Under the pieces are notes generated by a model. It did no database searches. It saw only the letters and a list, made by a program, of their open reading frames with translations, and was not told the origin of the DNA. A program made the position numbers and the translations under genes. A stretch of DNA of 25,000 nucleotides from Isochrysis galbana (taxonomy: Eukaryota; Haptophyta; Isochrysidales; Isochrysidaceae): assembly GCA_018136815.1 (NCBI GenBank), contig JADDIW010000121.1, positions 1 to 25,000 of the forward strand, read 5' to 3'. Shown here piece by piece: positions 17,529 through 25,000 of the stretch (position 1 is the stretch's first letter; every line of letters starts with the position of its first letter).

Positions 17529-19931
17529 CTATGCCGACTTCGTCTCGGCCGCAATCGGCGAGCTGAGGGCTTGCCAAAGGAAGTTGTAGGAGAGAGCCCA
17601 CATGTAAGCGCGCTGCTTGTTGTCAGCGGCGCCACCATGCCCTCCCTCGATGTTCTCCCAATAGAAGACGTTGCTTGGCCCCCCACCCAAGGGCGCGGGC
17701 GTCTCGTCGAGTAAGGCCTTGACCATCTTTCGAGCGTGACCCGGGTGGACACGGTCGTCCTTGGTGGACGTTGTGAAAAGGACTCGAGGGCATCCGCCCC
17801 AGTCCGTGCCCGTTCCGTCCCCATTTTTGCCTAGACAAGTTTCGCCCCGCAGACGATGGTACGGTGAGATAGAGGCGAGATGGCTTTCCCAGACCCCGGG
17901 CTCGTCCGGGTTGCCGTACTCCTCCATCCATGAGGCGCCCGCCAGAAGCTTGTGGTAGCGCTGCATATCTAGGAGCGGGACCTGGCACACGACGGCACCA
18001 AAGAGGGAGCGCCCACGTCGAGTGATCATGTTGCCGGTGAGGAGGCCACCATTTGAGCCGCCAATGCAACCGAGCCGCTCTGGAACGCAGACACCACGTG
18101 CGATCAGGTCACCCGCCACAGCCTCGAAGTCCTCGTACGCGCAGTGCCGCTTCTCGCGAAGGGCCGCCTGATGCCAACGGGGGCCATACTCACCGCCACC
18201 GCGGATGTTTGCGATCACCTTGACACCGCCCCGAGATAGCCACGCCGCGCCGACAGCGCCCGAGTAGACGGGCGTCAGGCTTATCTCAAAGCCACCGTAG
18301 CCGTCGAGCAGCGTCGGATTGGAGCCGTCCAGCACCATGTCCTTGCGCGCAATCTCGAAGTAGGGCACTCGCGTCCCATCCTTGGAAGTGGCGAAGTGTT
18401 GCGTCACCGTGTACGGCGAGGCATCGAACATGTGCGGCAAGGCCTTGAACGGCTGGCGTTTAGTGCACCCGTCCGTCGCCGAGGCGAGCTCCAGGGTCGA
18501 CGGCGAGAGGAAGCCGGAGCGTGTCAGCCACACATCGTCCGAGTCTTCCGGCCAAACGGCACGGACATTCACCGTCTCTCCCACTGGGATGTTGCTTCCC
18601 GTCGGCAGCTCCTCCTTGTACCACGCGCCGCCACCGGGAGCGGCGCCCTTCTCAAAGCGGTAGAAGGAGAGCGAGGTGCGCACGTGCTCGGCCGTCTTAA
18701 GCACGATGTAGTTGCTGGTCCGAGAGTAGCTCTGCAGCGAGTTGGAGCCCGCCGGATCGGGCTCGAACAACACAGTTGCCTCCGACCAGTCCTCGTCGAG
18801 CACAGCTTTGAGCGGCGCAGTCAGGAGTGTGCCCGCCGCAAACTCGCGACCAGCCTTGGGCGGCGACCACGCAGAGCGGAGCAAGAGGGTTGCCTGGTCG
18901 CCAAAGGTGCCGACGGTCGTGTCGTCCGGTACAGGCACCTTGCGGAACGGCGTCTCGTCCTGGTCGGCCGTCTTGCTGAGGTCTGGTGAGCGGTACCACT
19001 GCTCAGTCGCATAGAAGGATATGGCCCGCAGGCGGAACTCGTGCACGTGACCGCGATCGTGGTAGACGTACTGGGAACCGGAAATATCGCTCTGCTCGAC
19101 CTCGAAGACAGTGGTGGCCTCCGAGAGCGGCGTGCCGCGCCTCCACGACTTGACGATGCGAGGGTACCCTGAGTCAGTCAAGCTCGCGCCATCGCCATCG
19201 AAGTCAGTGCCAATGAGCACCTCGTCTCGTGTGCGGTACGCCACGTCGCACTTGGCCGGAGCGGAGGTCTCGAAGCCCCCCTCAACGAAGCATTTGTTGA
19301 CGAGATCGAATTCGCGCGCCACATGGGCGTCTGTGCCTCCTGGCGAGAGGAAGAGCAGCACACGGTCCCAAGCTGAGTTGGGGCCCTCGTCGAGGGCGTC
19401 GTACCCGTGCCACACCCACTCCTCGCCCTCACGGCGACCCTCGTGCGCGTTAAGCGCATCGAGCGAGAGCACTTCCTCCCATTCGGGCGACTGATCGCGA
19501 TACGATGAGAGCGACGTACGGCGCCACACGCCGCGCTTGTTCTGCGCATCCTGCCAAAAGTTGTAGTGCACACGTGCCGCATCATCGCCGGTCTTGCCGC
19601 CAATGCGTCCTACGTGTGGGATCTTGTCTTTGGAGTCGGCGATGGCGAGTATCTTGGCGTACGCGTCGGACTGCTCGGGATCTCCCACTTCGGCCACGGT
19701 ACGCTCGTTCTGCTCGCGGCACCACGCGAGCGGCCGCTCCCCCTCAATCTCCTCCAGCCAGATGTGAGGGTCTGCCGCCACATGCGCAGCGGCGGCGGTG
19801 ACGGCGGCGGTGGCGTGCGAAGTACCGTGTGTCGCGCTTGGCGGCTGGCGCCCCGAGGCAGAGAGTGCGTGGGCTGAGGAGGAGAGAGCGGCCATGCCGG
19901 CGGTCAGCCGGCAGAGCCGTGCCGCGCGCAT
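17529..19931 (-). CDS. Prolyl oligopeptidase family serine peptidase (S9A)
   Basis: A single exon encodes 800 aa, somewhat longer than typical S9A enzymes (about 700) because of an Ala/Ser-rich N-terminal extension of about 50 residues, possibly a targeting peptide. The mature part opens with DPHIWLEEIEG (54-64), as in family members, followed by the beta-propeller region (to about residue 480) and the alpha/beta-hydrolase domain. The catalytic triad can be read: Ser626 in GGSNGGLL, an Asp in TKDDRV (Asp725 or Asp726, most likely the second), and His765 in EGGHGG. LLDGYGGFEISLTP and NIRGGGEYGPRWHQAA are further signatures of the catalytic domain. These enzymes cleave peptides after proline in short substrates admitted through the propeller. 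The DDRVHPGHARKM block and lack of introns resemble bacterial members, so bacterial ancestry is possible but unproven. It lies head-to-head with the RING gene, start codons about 680 bp apart. Confidence 0.95.
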   Translation of the reverse strand: MRAARLCRLTAGMAALSSSAHALSASGRQPPSATHGTSHATAAVTAAAAHVAADPHIWLEEIEGERPLAWCREQNERTVAEVGDPEQSDAYAKILAIADSKDKIPHVGRIGGKTGDDAARVHYNFWQDAQNKRGVWRRTSLSSYRDQSPEWEEVLSLDALNAHEGRREGEEWVWHGYDALDEGPNSAWDRVLLFLSPGGTDAHVAREFDLVNKCFVEGGFETSAPAKCDVAYRTRDEVLIGTDFDGDGASLTDSGYPRIVKSWRRGTPLSEATTVFEVEQSDISGSQYVYHDRGHVHEFRLRAISFYATEQWYRSPDLSKTADQDETPFRKVPVPDDTTVGTFGDQATLLLRSAWSPPKAGREFAAGTLLTAPLKAVLDEDWSEATVLFEPDPAGSNSLQSYSRTSNYIVLKTAEHVRTSLSFYRFEKGAAPGGGAWYKEELPTGSNIPVGETVNVRAVWPEDSDDVWLTRSGFLSPSTLELASATDGCTKRQPFKALPHMFDASPYTVTQHFATSKDGTRVPYFEIARKDMVLDGSNPTLLDGYGGFEISLTPVYSGAVGAAWLSRGGVKVIANIRGGGEYGPRWHQAALREKRHCAYEDFEAVAGDLIARGVCVPERLGCIGGSNGGLLTGNMITRRGRSLFGAVVCQVPLLDMQRYHKLLAGASWMEEYGNPDEPGVWESHLASISPYHRLRGETCLGKNGDGTGTDWGGCPRVLFTTSTKDDRVHPGHARKMVKALLDETPAPLGGGPSNVFYWENIEGGHGGAADNKQRAYMWALSYNFLWQALSSPIAAETKSA

Positions 19932-20001
19932 CGGGGGCCCGCGGGGGTGGGGGGAAGGGGAGGCGGGGGAAGGGGGGACTAGATGAGCAGGGAGAAGTTG
20001 A

Positions 20002-20032
20002 AGTCTTTTTTTAGTCTGTCTTTTTTTAGACT
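20002..20032. repeat. Repeated T7 motif with foldback arms
   Basis: AGTCTTTTTTT (20002-20012) is followed by AGTCTGTCTTTTTTTAGACT (20013-20032), whose AGTCT and AGACT ends are complementary. It lies about 70 bp upstream of the peptidase start codon. Confidence 0.6.
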
Positions 20033-20141
20033 GGGGGAGGCCGGGCGCGGGGGGGAGGAAGGGGGGGCGGCCGGGGAGGCGGCGGCGGTGGGGGGGTCTC
20101 TCTGCTCGTGCGTGTGTACTTTACTCGTACACTTCATGTAG

Positions 20142-20159
20142 GAGTACTCTAGAGTACTC
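20142..20159. promoter_or_regulatory. Perfect 18-bp palindrome in divergent promoter region
   Basis: GAGTACTCTAGAGTACTC equals its own reverse complement. It lies 211 bp from the peptidase ATG and 450 bp from the RING ATG. It has the shape of a site for a dimeric transcription factor; this is inference from symmetry only. Confidence 0.5.
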
Positions 20160-20402
20160 TACTTTACTCTACTCTACAAAGGAATGTTTGTACAGACTGT
20201 GTCTGTTCACACATCTCTCCCTTCTTGTGGAGTGTACACACCTGGGAACAGCCTGGTTTCTTTTGTTTTCGCATCGATCGATCCCTCGTAAACACTGCGA
20301 ACACTGATCCAGAATGCTCGCGCGAGGGGTACAGGCGTACTCGTAGCTCCCGGCATTTGTAGAGCACTCCTACTTTACCGTGGGTTCCCTACTCTGCTGC
20401 TC

Positions 20403-20433
20403 TACTCTACTCCTACTCTAGAGGAGTAGAGTA
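20403..20433. promoter_or_regulatory. Inverted repeat with 11-bp perfect arms
   Basis: TACTCTACTCC (20403-20413) and GGAGTAGAGTA (20423-20433) flank TACTCTAGA. The arms reuse the TACTC word of the palindrome at 20142-20159, and the left arm overlaps the 13-bp motif shared with 15195-15207. Confidence 0.55.
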
Positions 20434-20608
20434 TTTGTTATGACATGATTTTGGCCTCCGCCCCCCGACCGCAACGGACAACGGACGCGGCGCGGCGCGG
20501 CCCGCTCCCTTGCTCTCCGCCTGATCTCTCTCTCCTTCTCCCTCCCTTGCTCCCCCCCTCCCCCGCTCCCTCGCTTCCCTCCCTTTCACTGCCTGACCCT
20601 TCGCTTGC

Positions 20609-22453
20609 ATGCCACCTGCCTCGCATCGGGGCCAGCCTATGACTGGGCGCGCCGAGCTCGCTGGCTCCGCTCCTTTCCTCATGAAGGATATCAGCAGATT
20701 ATACGAGTTCCGACCATTCGGCGAACCGACACCAAACCGCGAGCCCCGCGCTGCAGGCGTCACCCCGACGCCTCCGAGTCCCCGTTCATCGCTGCGGGAG
20801 GAGTATGAGCCGTTAGGCGATGAGCTCACACCGAAGCACATGGTTGCCGGCTACGTCTTTCATCGTCCCGAGGCGATGCCGCGGCCAGCGTCGCGCTGGC
20901 GGTCAGAGCGCGACTCGCCGCGCACGGCGCTCGAGGCGGCAACATGGCAACGCTCGGGCCTAGCGAAGCATGACCCACAACTGATCAGCGATATGCTGCC
21001 CATGCTCACGCACACGCCGATGCACTCGCTCCCCGACGAGGCTGCCGAGGTTAGTGTGGCGGACTTTGATGAGCTGGTAAGCGCTGCTGCGGACGACGCG
21101 GCAGAGGCCGAGAGAGAACTGCTGCATTCCAGTATGGGGGAAGGCAATGGCGATGCAGGCGAGGAGACCGTGCAGATGTCGAGCTCGGACTACGTCGAAG
21201 TCGCGATGGACGACGCTAAGCTCAATCAGCCCGAGCTGCAGATGGTGGACCGTGTGGCTGGTGAGCTTGCAACGGAAGTTATGTCTGCTCTTGAGGATCC
21301 AGTGCTCGAGGGAGCTCCCGAGGCGACGGCTATCAGAACCGAACCCGCGTCGCAGTCACCGCTCGCCCGGCCTGAGGCAGACCTCGAGCGTCGCACCCGG
21401 CTTCTCACGCAGATCTTCCAGCAAAAGCTCAAGGAGTACATGGTGTCGGTGCGTGTGCAGAGCGATAGGGTGACGCGTGAGCACAGCAAGACCGTACGCG
21501 CGCTGCGCGAGCGGTACGAGCTGCATCTTGCCAAAGCAGTCTACAAGGTGCGTGAGGTGATGAGTGCAAATCGGGATGCGATGGCGCTCATCACACACTG
21601 CCAAAAGCTGGAGGCAGAGAAGGAGCGCCTCCGTGCAGAGACGATGGCAGCCATTAGAGATCTACGGAACGAACAGCGTGAACGGCAGCGCATGGCAAAA
21701 TATGCCGAGGGGCTTGAGGCCGAGCTTACCTCCAAAGACGAGGCGGTAGAGAAGTATCGTAAACTGCTAAAGGAGGAGCAGGATAGGGCACCGCCTCCTG
21801 TGGATAGGTCTGGGGTCAAAGCCAAGAAGGACTTGGAGTTGATGCATCAAGAGATGGCTGGACTGCGCAAGACCAACAGCACAATGGAGGCCAAGATCAA
21901 GACGACGAGCTCTGCGCTAGCCGCCTCACGCGAGGCCCACGAGGCGACGAAGCGAGCCTTAGAATCAGAACGTCGCTTGCGCCAGACGATAGAAGGTAAG
22001 CATGCGACTGCGATGGCGCAGATTGACGCTGTGGAGGTGTCGCTTGTGTCCGCTAAGGCTGCCATGGGCAAGGTTCAGCGCTTCTTGGAGCGGATGCGTG
22101 GCGACCTGGACATGGACACATCTTGCATCTGCTGCCTGGACGAACTCCGAGAATCGACTGTTCTCGTGCCGTGCGGACACTCTGTCTGCCGCGAGTGCAT
22201 TCGCCGCATGGAAGCCAAGAGCAGCAAGTCCGCCTTGGGGCACGACATGTTTTGCCCGGTGTGCAAGAAGAATGCTGATGAGGAGGACAGTGACGACGAC
22301 GACGACATCCTGCAACCATCGGAGCCGTTTCCCAACACAATGTTGGACACGATCCTCTCGAGGTTGCGGCTTAAGTCGCAGGATATTTCCAGTCTGCTCT
22401 TTTCCTTGGACGAGCTCACAGCGCACATGGAGATCCAGCGCGAGGAGACTTGA
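20609..22453 (+). CDS. Coiled-coil protein with C-terminal RING finger, probable E3 ubiquitin ligase
   Basis: A single exon encodes 614 aa. Residues 1-240 are acidic/low-complexity with no recognised domain. About 258-500 is a long heptad-rich, Glu/Arg/Lys-rich coiled coil. A C3HC4 RING finger starts at Cys506: CICC supplies the first pair, PCGHSVCREC supplies Cys, His, Cys and Cys, and FCPVC supplies the last pair, so all eight zinc ligands are present. An acidic run (DEEDSDDDDD, about 555-566) and a short helical tail follow. RING proteins of this layout recruit E2 enzymes and dimerise through the coil; the target is unknown. The first ATG at 20609 was used; a second at 20639 would remove ten residues. 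AATAAA lies 268 bp past the stop. Related coil-RING layouts occur in many eukaryotic ligases, so no symbol is given. Confidence 0.88.
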   Translation: MPPASHRGQPMTGRAELAGSAPFLMKDISRLYEFRPFGEPTPNREPRAAGVTPTPPSPRSSLREEYEPLGDELTPKHMVAGYVFHRPEAMPRPASRWRSERDSPRTALEAATWQRSGLAKHDPQLISDMLPMLTHTPMHSLPDEAAEVSVADFDELVSAAADDAAEAERELLHSSMGEGNGDAGEETVQMSSSDYVEVAMDDAKLNQPELQMVDRVAGELATEVMSALEDPVLEGAPEATAIRTEPASQSPLARPEADLERRTRLLTQIFQQKLKEYMVSVRVQSDRVTREHSKTVRALRERYELHLAKAVYKVREVMSANRDAMALITHCQKLEAEKERLRAETMAAIRDLRNEQRERQRMAKYAEGLEAELTSKDEAVEKYRKLLKEEQDRAPPPVDRSGVKAKKDLELMHQEMAGLRKTNSTMEAKIKTTSSALAASREAHEATKRALESERRLRQTIEGKHATAMAQIDAVEVSLVSAKAAMGKVQRFLERMRGDLDMDTSCICCLDELRESTVLVPCGHSVCRECIRRMEAKSSKSALGHDMFCPVCKKNADEEDSDDDDDILQPSEPFPNTMLDTILSRLRLKSQDISSLLFSLDELTAHMEIQREET

Positions 22454-22730
22454 ATGGTCGGCAGGTACATTTCTCCGAGCCGTATTGTCATGTGATGAGA
22501 TTGTTGCCTTTATGTTGTTTTCTTGGTTGCTCGCTGAGTACGGGGGAGTGTGCTCTTTATCCCAACCGGAAGGGGCAATCTGTAATCTGAATCTGCAATC
22601 CGTTAAGTGCATTTTCTTCATTTTCTTTGCTCCCCCCCAGTGGCACGCCCAAGATCGTCGCATGCTTGCTGCTTTTCAGCCACTTGAATTGTCAGGAATG
22701 GGGCCTTTCATTTCATCGATAATAAAATAA
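22454..22730 (+). other. 3' flank of the RING gene with candidate poly(A) signal
   Basis: This is moderately AT-rich non-coding DNA ending in AATAAAATAA at 22721-22730, which contains a canonical AATAAA. The next base starts the tandem duplication at 22731. Confidence 0.6.
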
Positions 22731-23010
22731 CTGAGCATTAGTACCACTACTCTCACTAGCCCGGTACTAACGTACTAACACGACAACCCTCAGCGCACCT
22801 GCCCGTACGCCTCGGCGCATGCTTCTGCCACAGATACATACACATATGCACCCCTCCACATCTCCCCCCTCGCAGACCCCCGGCTCCCATTCTAATTCCC
22901 CACACGTTAAAATGAGGGAAACCCCAGTAAGGCGAAGCGACCTACGTCGAGCACCGGGGGGGCGGGGGGGGGGGGGGGGAATCCTGCCTAAAGCTATAAT
23001 GATAATCTAA
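22731..23010. repeat. Tandem duplication, copy 1 (280 bp)
   Basis: The copy starts CTGAGCATTAGTACCACTAC and includes CACCCCTCCACATCTCCCCC, a GTTAAAATGAGGGAAA segment, a CGACCTACGTCG word and a GCACCGGGGGG block with a run of 16 G (22964-22979). It ends AATCCTGCCTAAAGC followed by an AT-rich tail. It aligns collinearly with the copy starting at 23011. Confidence 0.9.
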
Positions 23011-23262
23011 CTGAGCATTAGTACCACTACTCTCACTAGCCCGGTACTATCACGACAGCCCTCAGCGCACTTGCCCGTACACCTTGGCGCGTGCTGTTGT
23101 CACAGATACATACACCTATGCACCCCTCCACATCTCCCCCCTCGCAGGCCCCCGGCTCCCACTCTAACTCCCCACAAGTTAAAATGAGGGAAAACCCATT
23201 GAGGCGGACCGACCTACGTCGGGCGACTCTCCGGGAAAAAGCACCGGGGGGGGGGGGGAGGA
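23011..23262. repeat. Tandem duplication, copy 2
   Basis: The copy is collinear with 22731-23010, with scattered substitutions, a short deletion after GGTACTA and a small insertion before the G-rich block (GCACC plus a long G run). The end is approximate, because the sequences diverge after the G run. Confidence 0.9.
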
Positions 23263-23280
23263 ACCTCTCGTCAAAAAAGG

Positions 23281-23360
23281 AGAACGGCCGCCTTACCAGC
23301 TCACGCCGCGAGCACCTTACACCTTACCAGCTCACGCCGCGAGCAGTCCTCGAGAAATAA
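23281..23360. repeat. 24-bp direct repeat (period 31) within a block repeated at 23588-23634
   Basis: A 24-bp sequence beginning CCTTACCAGCTCACG is identical at 23291-23314 and 23322-23345, and is followed by GTCCTCGAGAAATAA. A diverged third copy with the same follow-on word (GTCCTCGAGAAGTAA) lies at 23596-23634, and AGAACGG precedes both blocks. Confidence 0.8.
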
Positions 23361-23587
23361 GCAACTGCGCCCCGAGTATACCTGCCGCGCCTCTCGCCGC
23401 TTCCCTTCCGTCCCCTCTGTTCCCATCTGAGGTAGTGGTAACCTCGGATCCGTCAGAGGTTGATTGTACGGGCCAACCCCGGGGGGCCGGGGGTGTCCGC
23501 GATGGAGAGGGGGGGCCGCGAGGCCCCCATTGACCCCCACTTATAAAAGTAGTTGAATCCTGCCTAAAGCCTAAAGCTAAACCAAGA

Positions 23588-23634
23588 AGAACGGCCCTTA
23601 CCTGCTCGCGCCGTGAGCGGTCCTCGAGAAGTAA
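23588..23634. repeat. Diverged copy of the block at 23281-23360
   Basis: AGAACGG, then CCTTACCTGCTCGCGCCGTG, then GTCCTCGAGAAGTAA repeat the order seen at 23281-23360, with one rather than two 24-bp units. Just upstream, AATCCTGCCTAAAG (around 23557) also repeats the end of tandem copy 1. Confidence 0.75.
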
Positions 23635-23854
23635 ATGACTGCGACTCGAGTAGCCTGCGCCACCTGGGATACTCTCTCTCCTCGCCCTTGAGCCACTCCC
23701 TTCTCGTCTCCCTCCTGTTGCCAGCCGCCGTTTGGCCGATGTATGTGCAAGAAGAATACCCCCCGCGCAGCCGACAGGCGACGCGCCGCGCGCCGCAAAA
23801 GAGCGGCGACAGATGAAAAGGACTCGAAGAGCGGGGACCGAGACCCCCCGTGGA

Positions 23855-24166
23855 CACGGTAAGACATAAAAATCTTGAAGATGTCCGCTAAGCTAATATT
23901 CTACTCACACCCTCCCGTGGTCACGTCGACATCGCCTTTTACCCTCACCTCTACTCCCCCTTCCCCTGTTCCCGCTGCCCCCCTCGGTCCTTTTCCTTCG
24001 GCGTCGGGGGGTCGGCCCGTGTATGTACACTACTTCGCGTTCGGGCCTCGGGCCTCTCGTTGGGGGGAGGGGTGGGGCAGGCCTATTTGCGTTGGCTTTT
24101 GGTGTCCAAGGGCAGTGTTCGCCCTCGTGTGGGGGCCCGGCCTTTCGGCGGCACGGTAAGACATAA
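23855..24166. repeat. 15-bp word repeated 297 bp apart
   Basis: CACGGTAAGACATAA occurs at 23855-23869 and 24152-24166. The interval contains no recognisable gene. Confidence 0.6.
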
Positions 24167-24470
24167 GACATATAATATGCAACAGGCGGTTAGTAAACCG
24201 TTTAGCGTTTACGTTTGTCTGCCACAGGAACAACCAACAACAGGTCTGCCCCAGCCCGCCCCTTGCCCTTACACTTGGCCTGACGTAGTGCACGCGGATC
24301 CCGCCCCCCCCCCAGATAACAAAGACAAAGGAATGAAGGATGAAGGGGGTAGTGTAAAGGGTGTGAGCGTTATGGTATAGATATATATAGGATATAGGCG
24401 ATGGCGTGAGTTAGTACCGTGAGTGCGTGGTCCTTTATAGCTAGCGGTAGTAGTAGGCTGGGGTCAGGAT

Positions 24471-24551
24471 TTCGAAAATTTCTTTCGATATTTGGGGGGC
24501 TCGCCGGGGGAAATTTCGTTCGAAATTTCTCGAAATTTGGGGGGTCGGGGG
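24471..24551. repeat. Imperfect direct repeat of TTCGAAATTTC plus G-run
   Basis: The first copy (24471-24510) runs TTCGAAAATTTCTTTCGATA then TTTGGGGGG; the second (24519-24551) runs TTCGAAATTTCTCGAAATTT then GGGGGG. The TTCGAA cores are palindromic. Confidence 0.65.
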
Positions 24552-24820
24552 ACTAAAGATGCGATACCAAGGGGGGGGGGGGGCGGGGGGGAGCGGGGGG
24601 GGGAGGGGGAGCGCGCGAACCCGTGGCGCGAAATCCGAGCGCTCCCCTTGCCCCTCCGCCCAGAGACCCCTCCCCCCCTCCCCCTCAAGATGGAGCGGGA
24701 ACAGAGGCAGAGGCAGAGGCGCGCTGCCCACTCGCCGGGGGACACAACGGCAGCGCCATTCGTTGATTTGTTGTATGGACCTCGGCTCGCCTCAGTGTCG
24801 AGTGGGCACAAGTGCTGGCG

Positions 24821-24862
24821 CAAGCGAGGCCTGAAGCGAGCGAGGCCGAAGCGAGCGAGGCC
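24821..24862. repeat. Short tandem repeat GAAGCGAGCGAGGCC
   Basis: Two exact 15-bp copies lie at 24833-24847 and 24848-24862, preceded by a partial copy (CAAGCGAGGCC, 24821-24831). Confidence 0.8.
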
Positions 24863-25000
24863 GATGAGGAGGGGGGGGAGCCCCAAATTCTGCCTCGTGT
24901 GAGCGTGTCTTTTCCGTTTTGAAGTGCATGTTTGGTGACAACCAGATGCAGACCTATTCCGATCAGTTGGAGTGCGGCTTGATGTTACGTTACAACAAGC

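Larger units (their letters stand above)
19932..20608. promoter_or_regulatory. Divergent intergenic region between peptidase and RING genes
   Basis: The region should contain both promoters. From left to right it shows G/GGA-rich DNA (19940-19980, 20030-20095), a T7-containing repeat (20002-20032), a perfect 18-bp palindrome (20142-20159), several TACTCTAC words (20157-20176), an 11-bp-arm inverted repeat (20403-20433) and a pyrimidine-rich tract (20524-20590) just before the RING ATG. No coding sequence was recognised. Confidence 0.6.
23635..25000. other. Repeat-rich terminal region; no gene recognised
   Basis: Open frames are short and mutually overlapping, with compositions dictated by C/G-rich sequence. 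Visible structure: the 15-bp word at 23855 and 24152, an AT-rich TATA-like stretch near 24375-24395, an A/T plus G-run direct repeat (24471-24551), long G runs at 24570-24603, and GAAGCGAGCGAGGCC units (24833-24862). A gene may begin beyond the right edge of the window. Confidence 0.6.

Noticed and set aside
17623-19877. Frames up to 197 codons overlapping the peptidase gene on both strands
   Set aside because: Shadow frames of the peptidase coding sequence; they contain no independent motif.
22002-22730. 242-codon plus-strand frame in another phase over the RING region
   Set aside because: Out-of-frame reading of the RING gene continued into its 3' flank; Trp/Arg/Cys-rich composition typical of a shadow.
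22731-23360. Spaced repeats considered as a CRISPR-like array
   Set aside because: Units are long, diverged and tandem without uniform spacers, and the genome is eukaryotic.
24464-24902. Frames of 136-140 codons near the right edge
   Set aside because: Composition is dictated by G runs and short tandem repeats; opposite-strand frames are equally long and no domain is visible.

Overview
This is a stretch of nuclear DNA from a microbial eukaryote. It has GT-AG spliceosomal introns, mono-cistronic genes on both strands with kilobase-scale spacers, abundant (CT)n/(GA)n microsatellites and long G runs. The coding sequence is GC-rich. A complete BBSome subunit gene (BBS2) implies a lineage that builds cilia or flagella. 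A flagellate alga (for example a haptophyte) or another protist would fit, but nothing in the window fixes the lineage and I do not claim one.

Layout. 1-1028: simple-sequence DNA. 1029-2224 (+): two-exon gene for a membrane-anchored, Rab-like GTPase-fold protein with a damaged nucleotide site. 2225-3889: no gene seen. 3890-6688 (-): BBS2 in five exons, 713 aa, reconstructed end to end. 6689-8801: CT tract, then unassigned DNA. 8802-9600 (+): two-exon METTL21/METTL23-type methyltransferase. 9998-10914: a 917-bp non-autonomous DNA-transposon-like element with 60-bp terminal inverted repeats. 11394-14891 (-): intronless 1165-aa protein kinase with a mitochondrial-presequence-like N-terminus, a membrane segment, an EF-hand-like pair and four cyclic-nucleotide-binding (CNB) folds. 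14892-17528: no convincing gene; a GC-rich hairpin island and a fragment related to the element at 9998-10914. 17529-19931 (-): intronless 800-aa prolyl oligopeptidase. 19932-20608: divergent intergenic region with perfect palindromes. 20609-22453 (+): intronless 614-aa coiled-coil RING protein. 22454-25000: 3' flank, then a repeat-rich region with a 280-bp tandem duplication and other short repeats.

The six genes do not form an obvious pathway. BBS2 works in ciliary trafficking; the others are a signalling kinase, a peptidase, a protein methyltransferase, a probable E3 ligase and a GTPase-like protein. Three genes carry introns and three large ones do not. The most unusual item is the kinase: its order (targeting/anchor segment, kinase, EF-hands, four C-terminal CNB folds) is the reverse of PKG, and both the Ca2+ loops and two of the four CNB sites look degenerate. 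Second are the transposon-like element with its distant relative about 6.9 kb away, and the Rab-like protein that lacks the P-loop lysine and a switch I-sized segment. All homology calls rest on motif recognition by eye; no database search was run.
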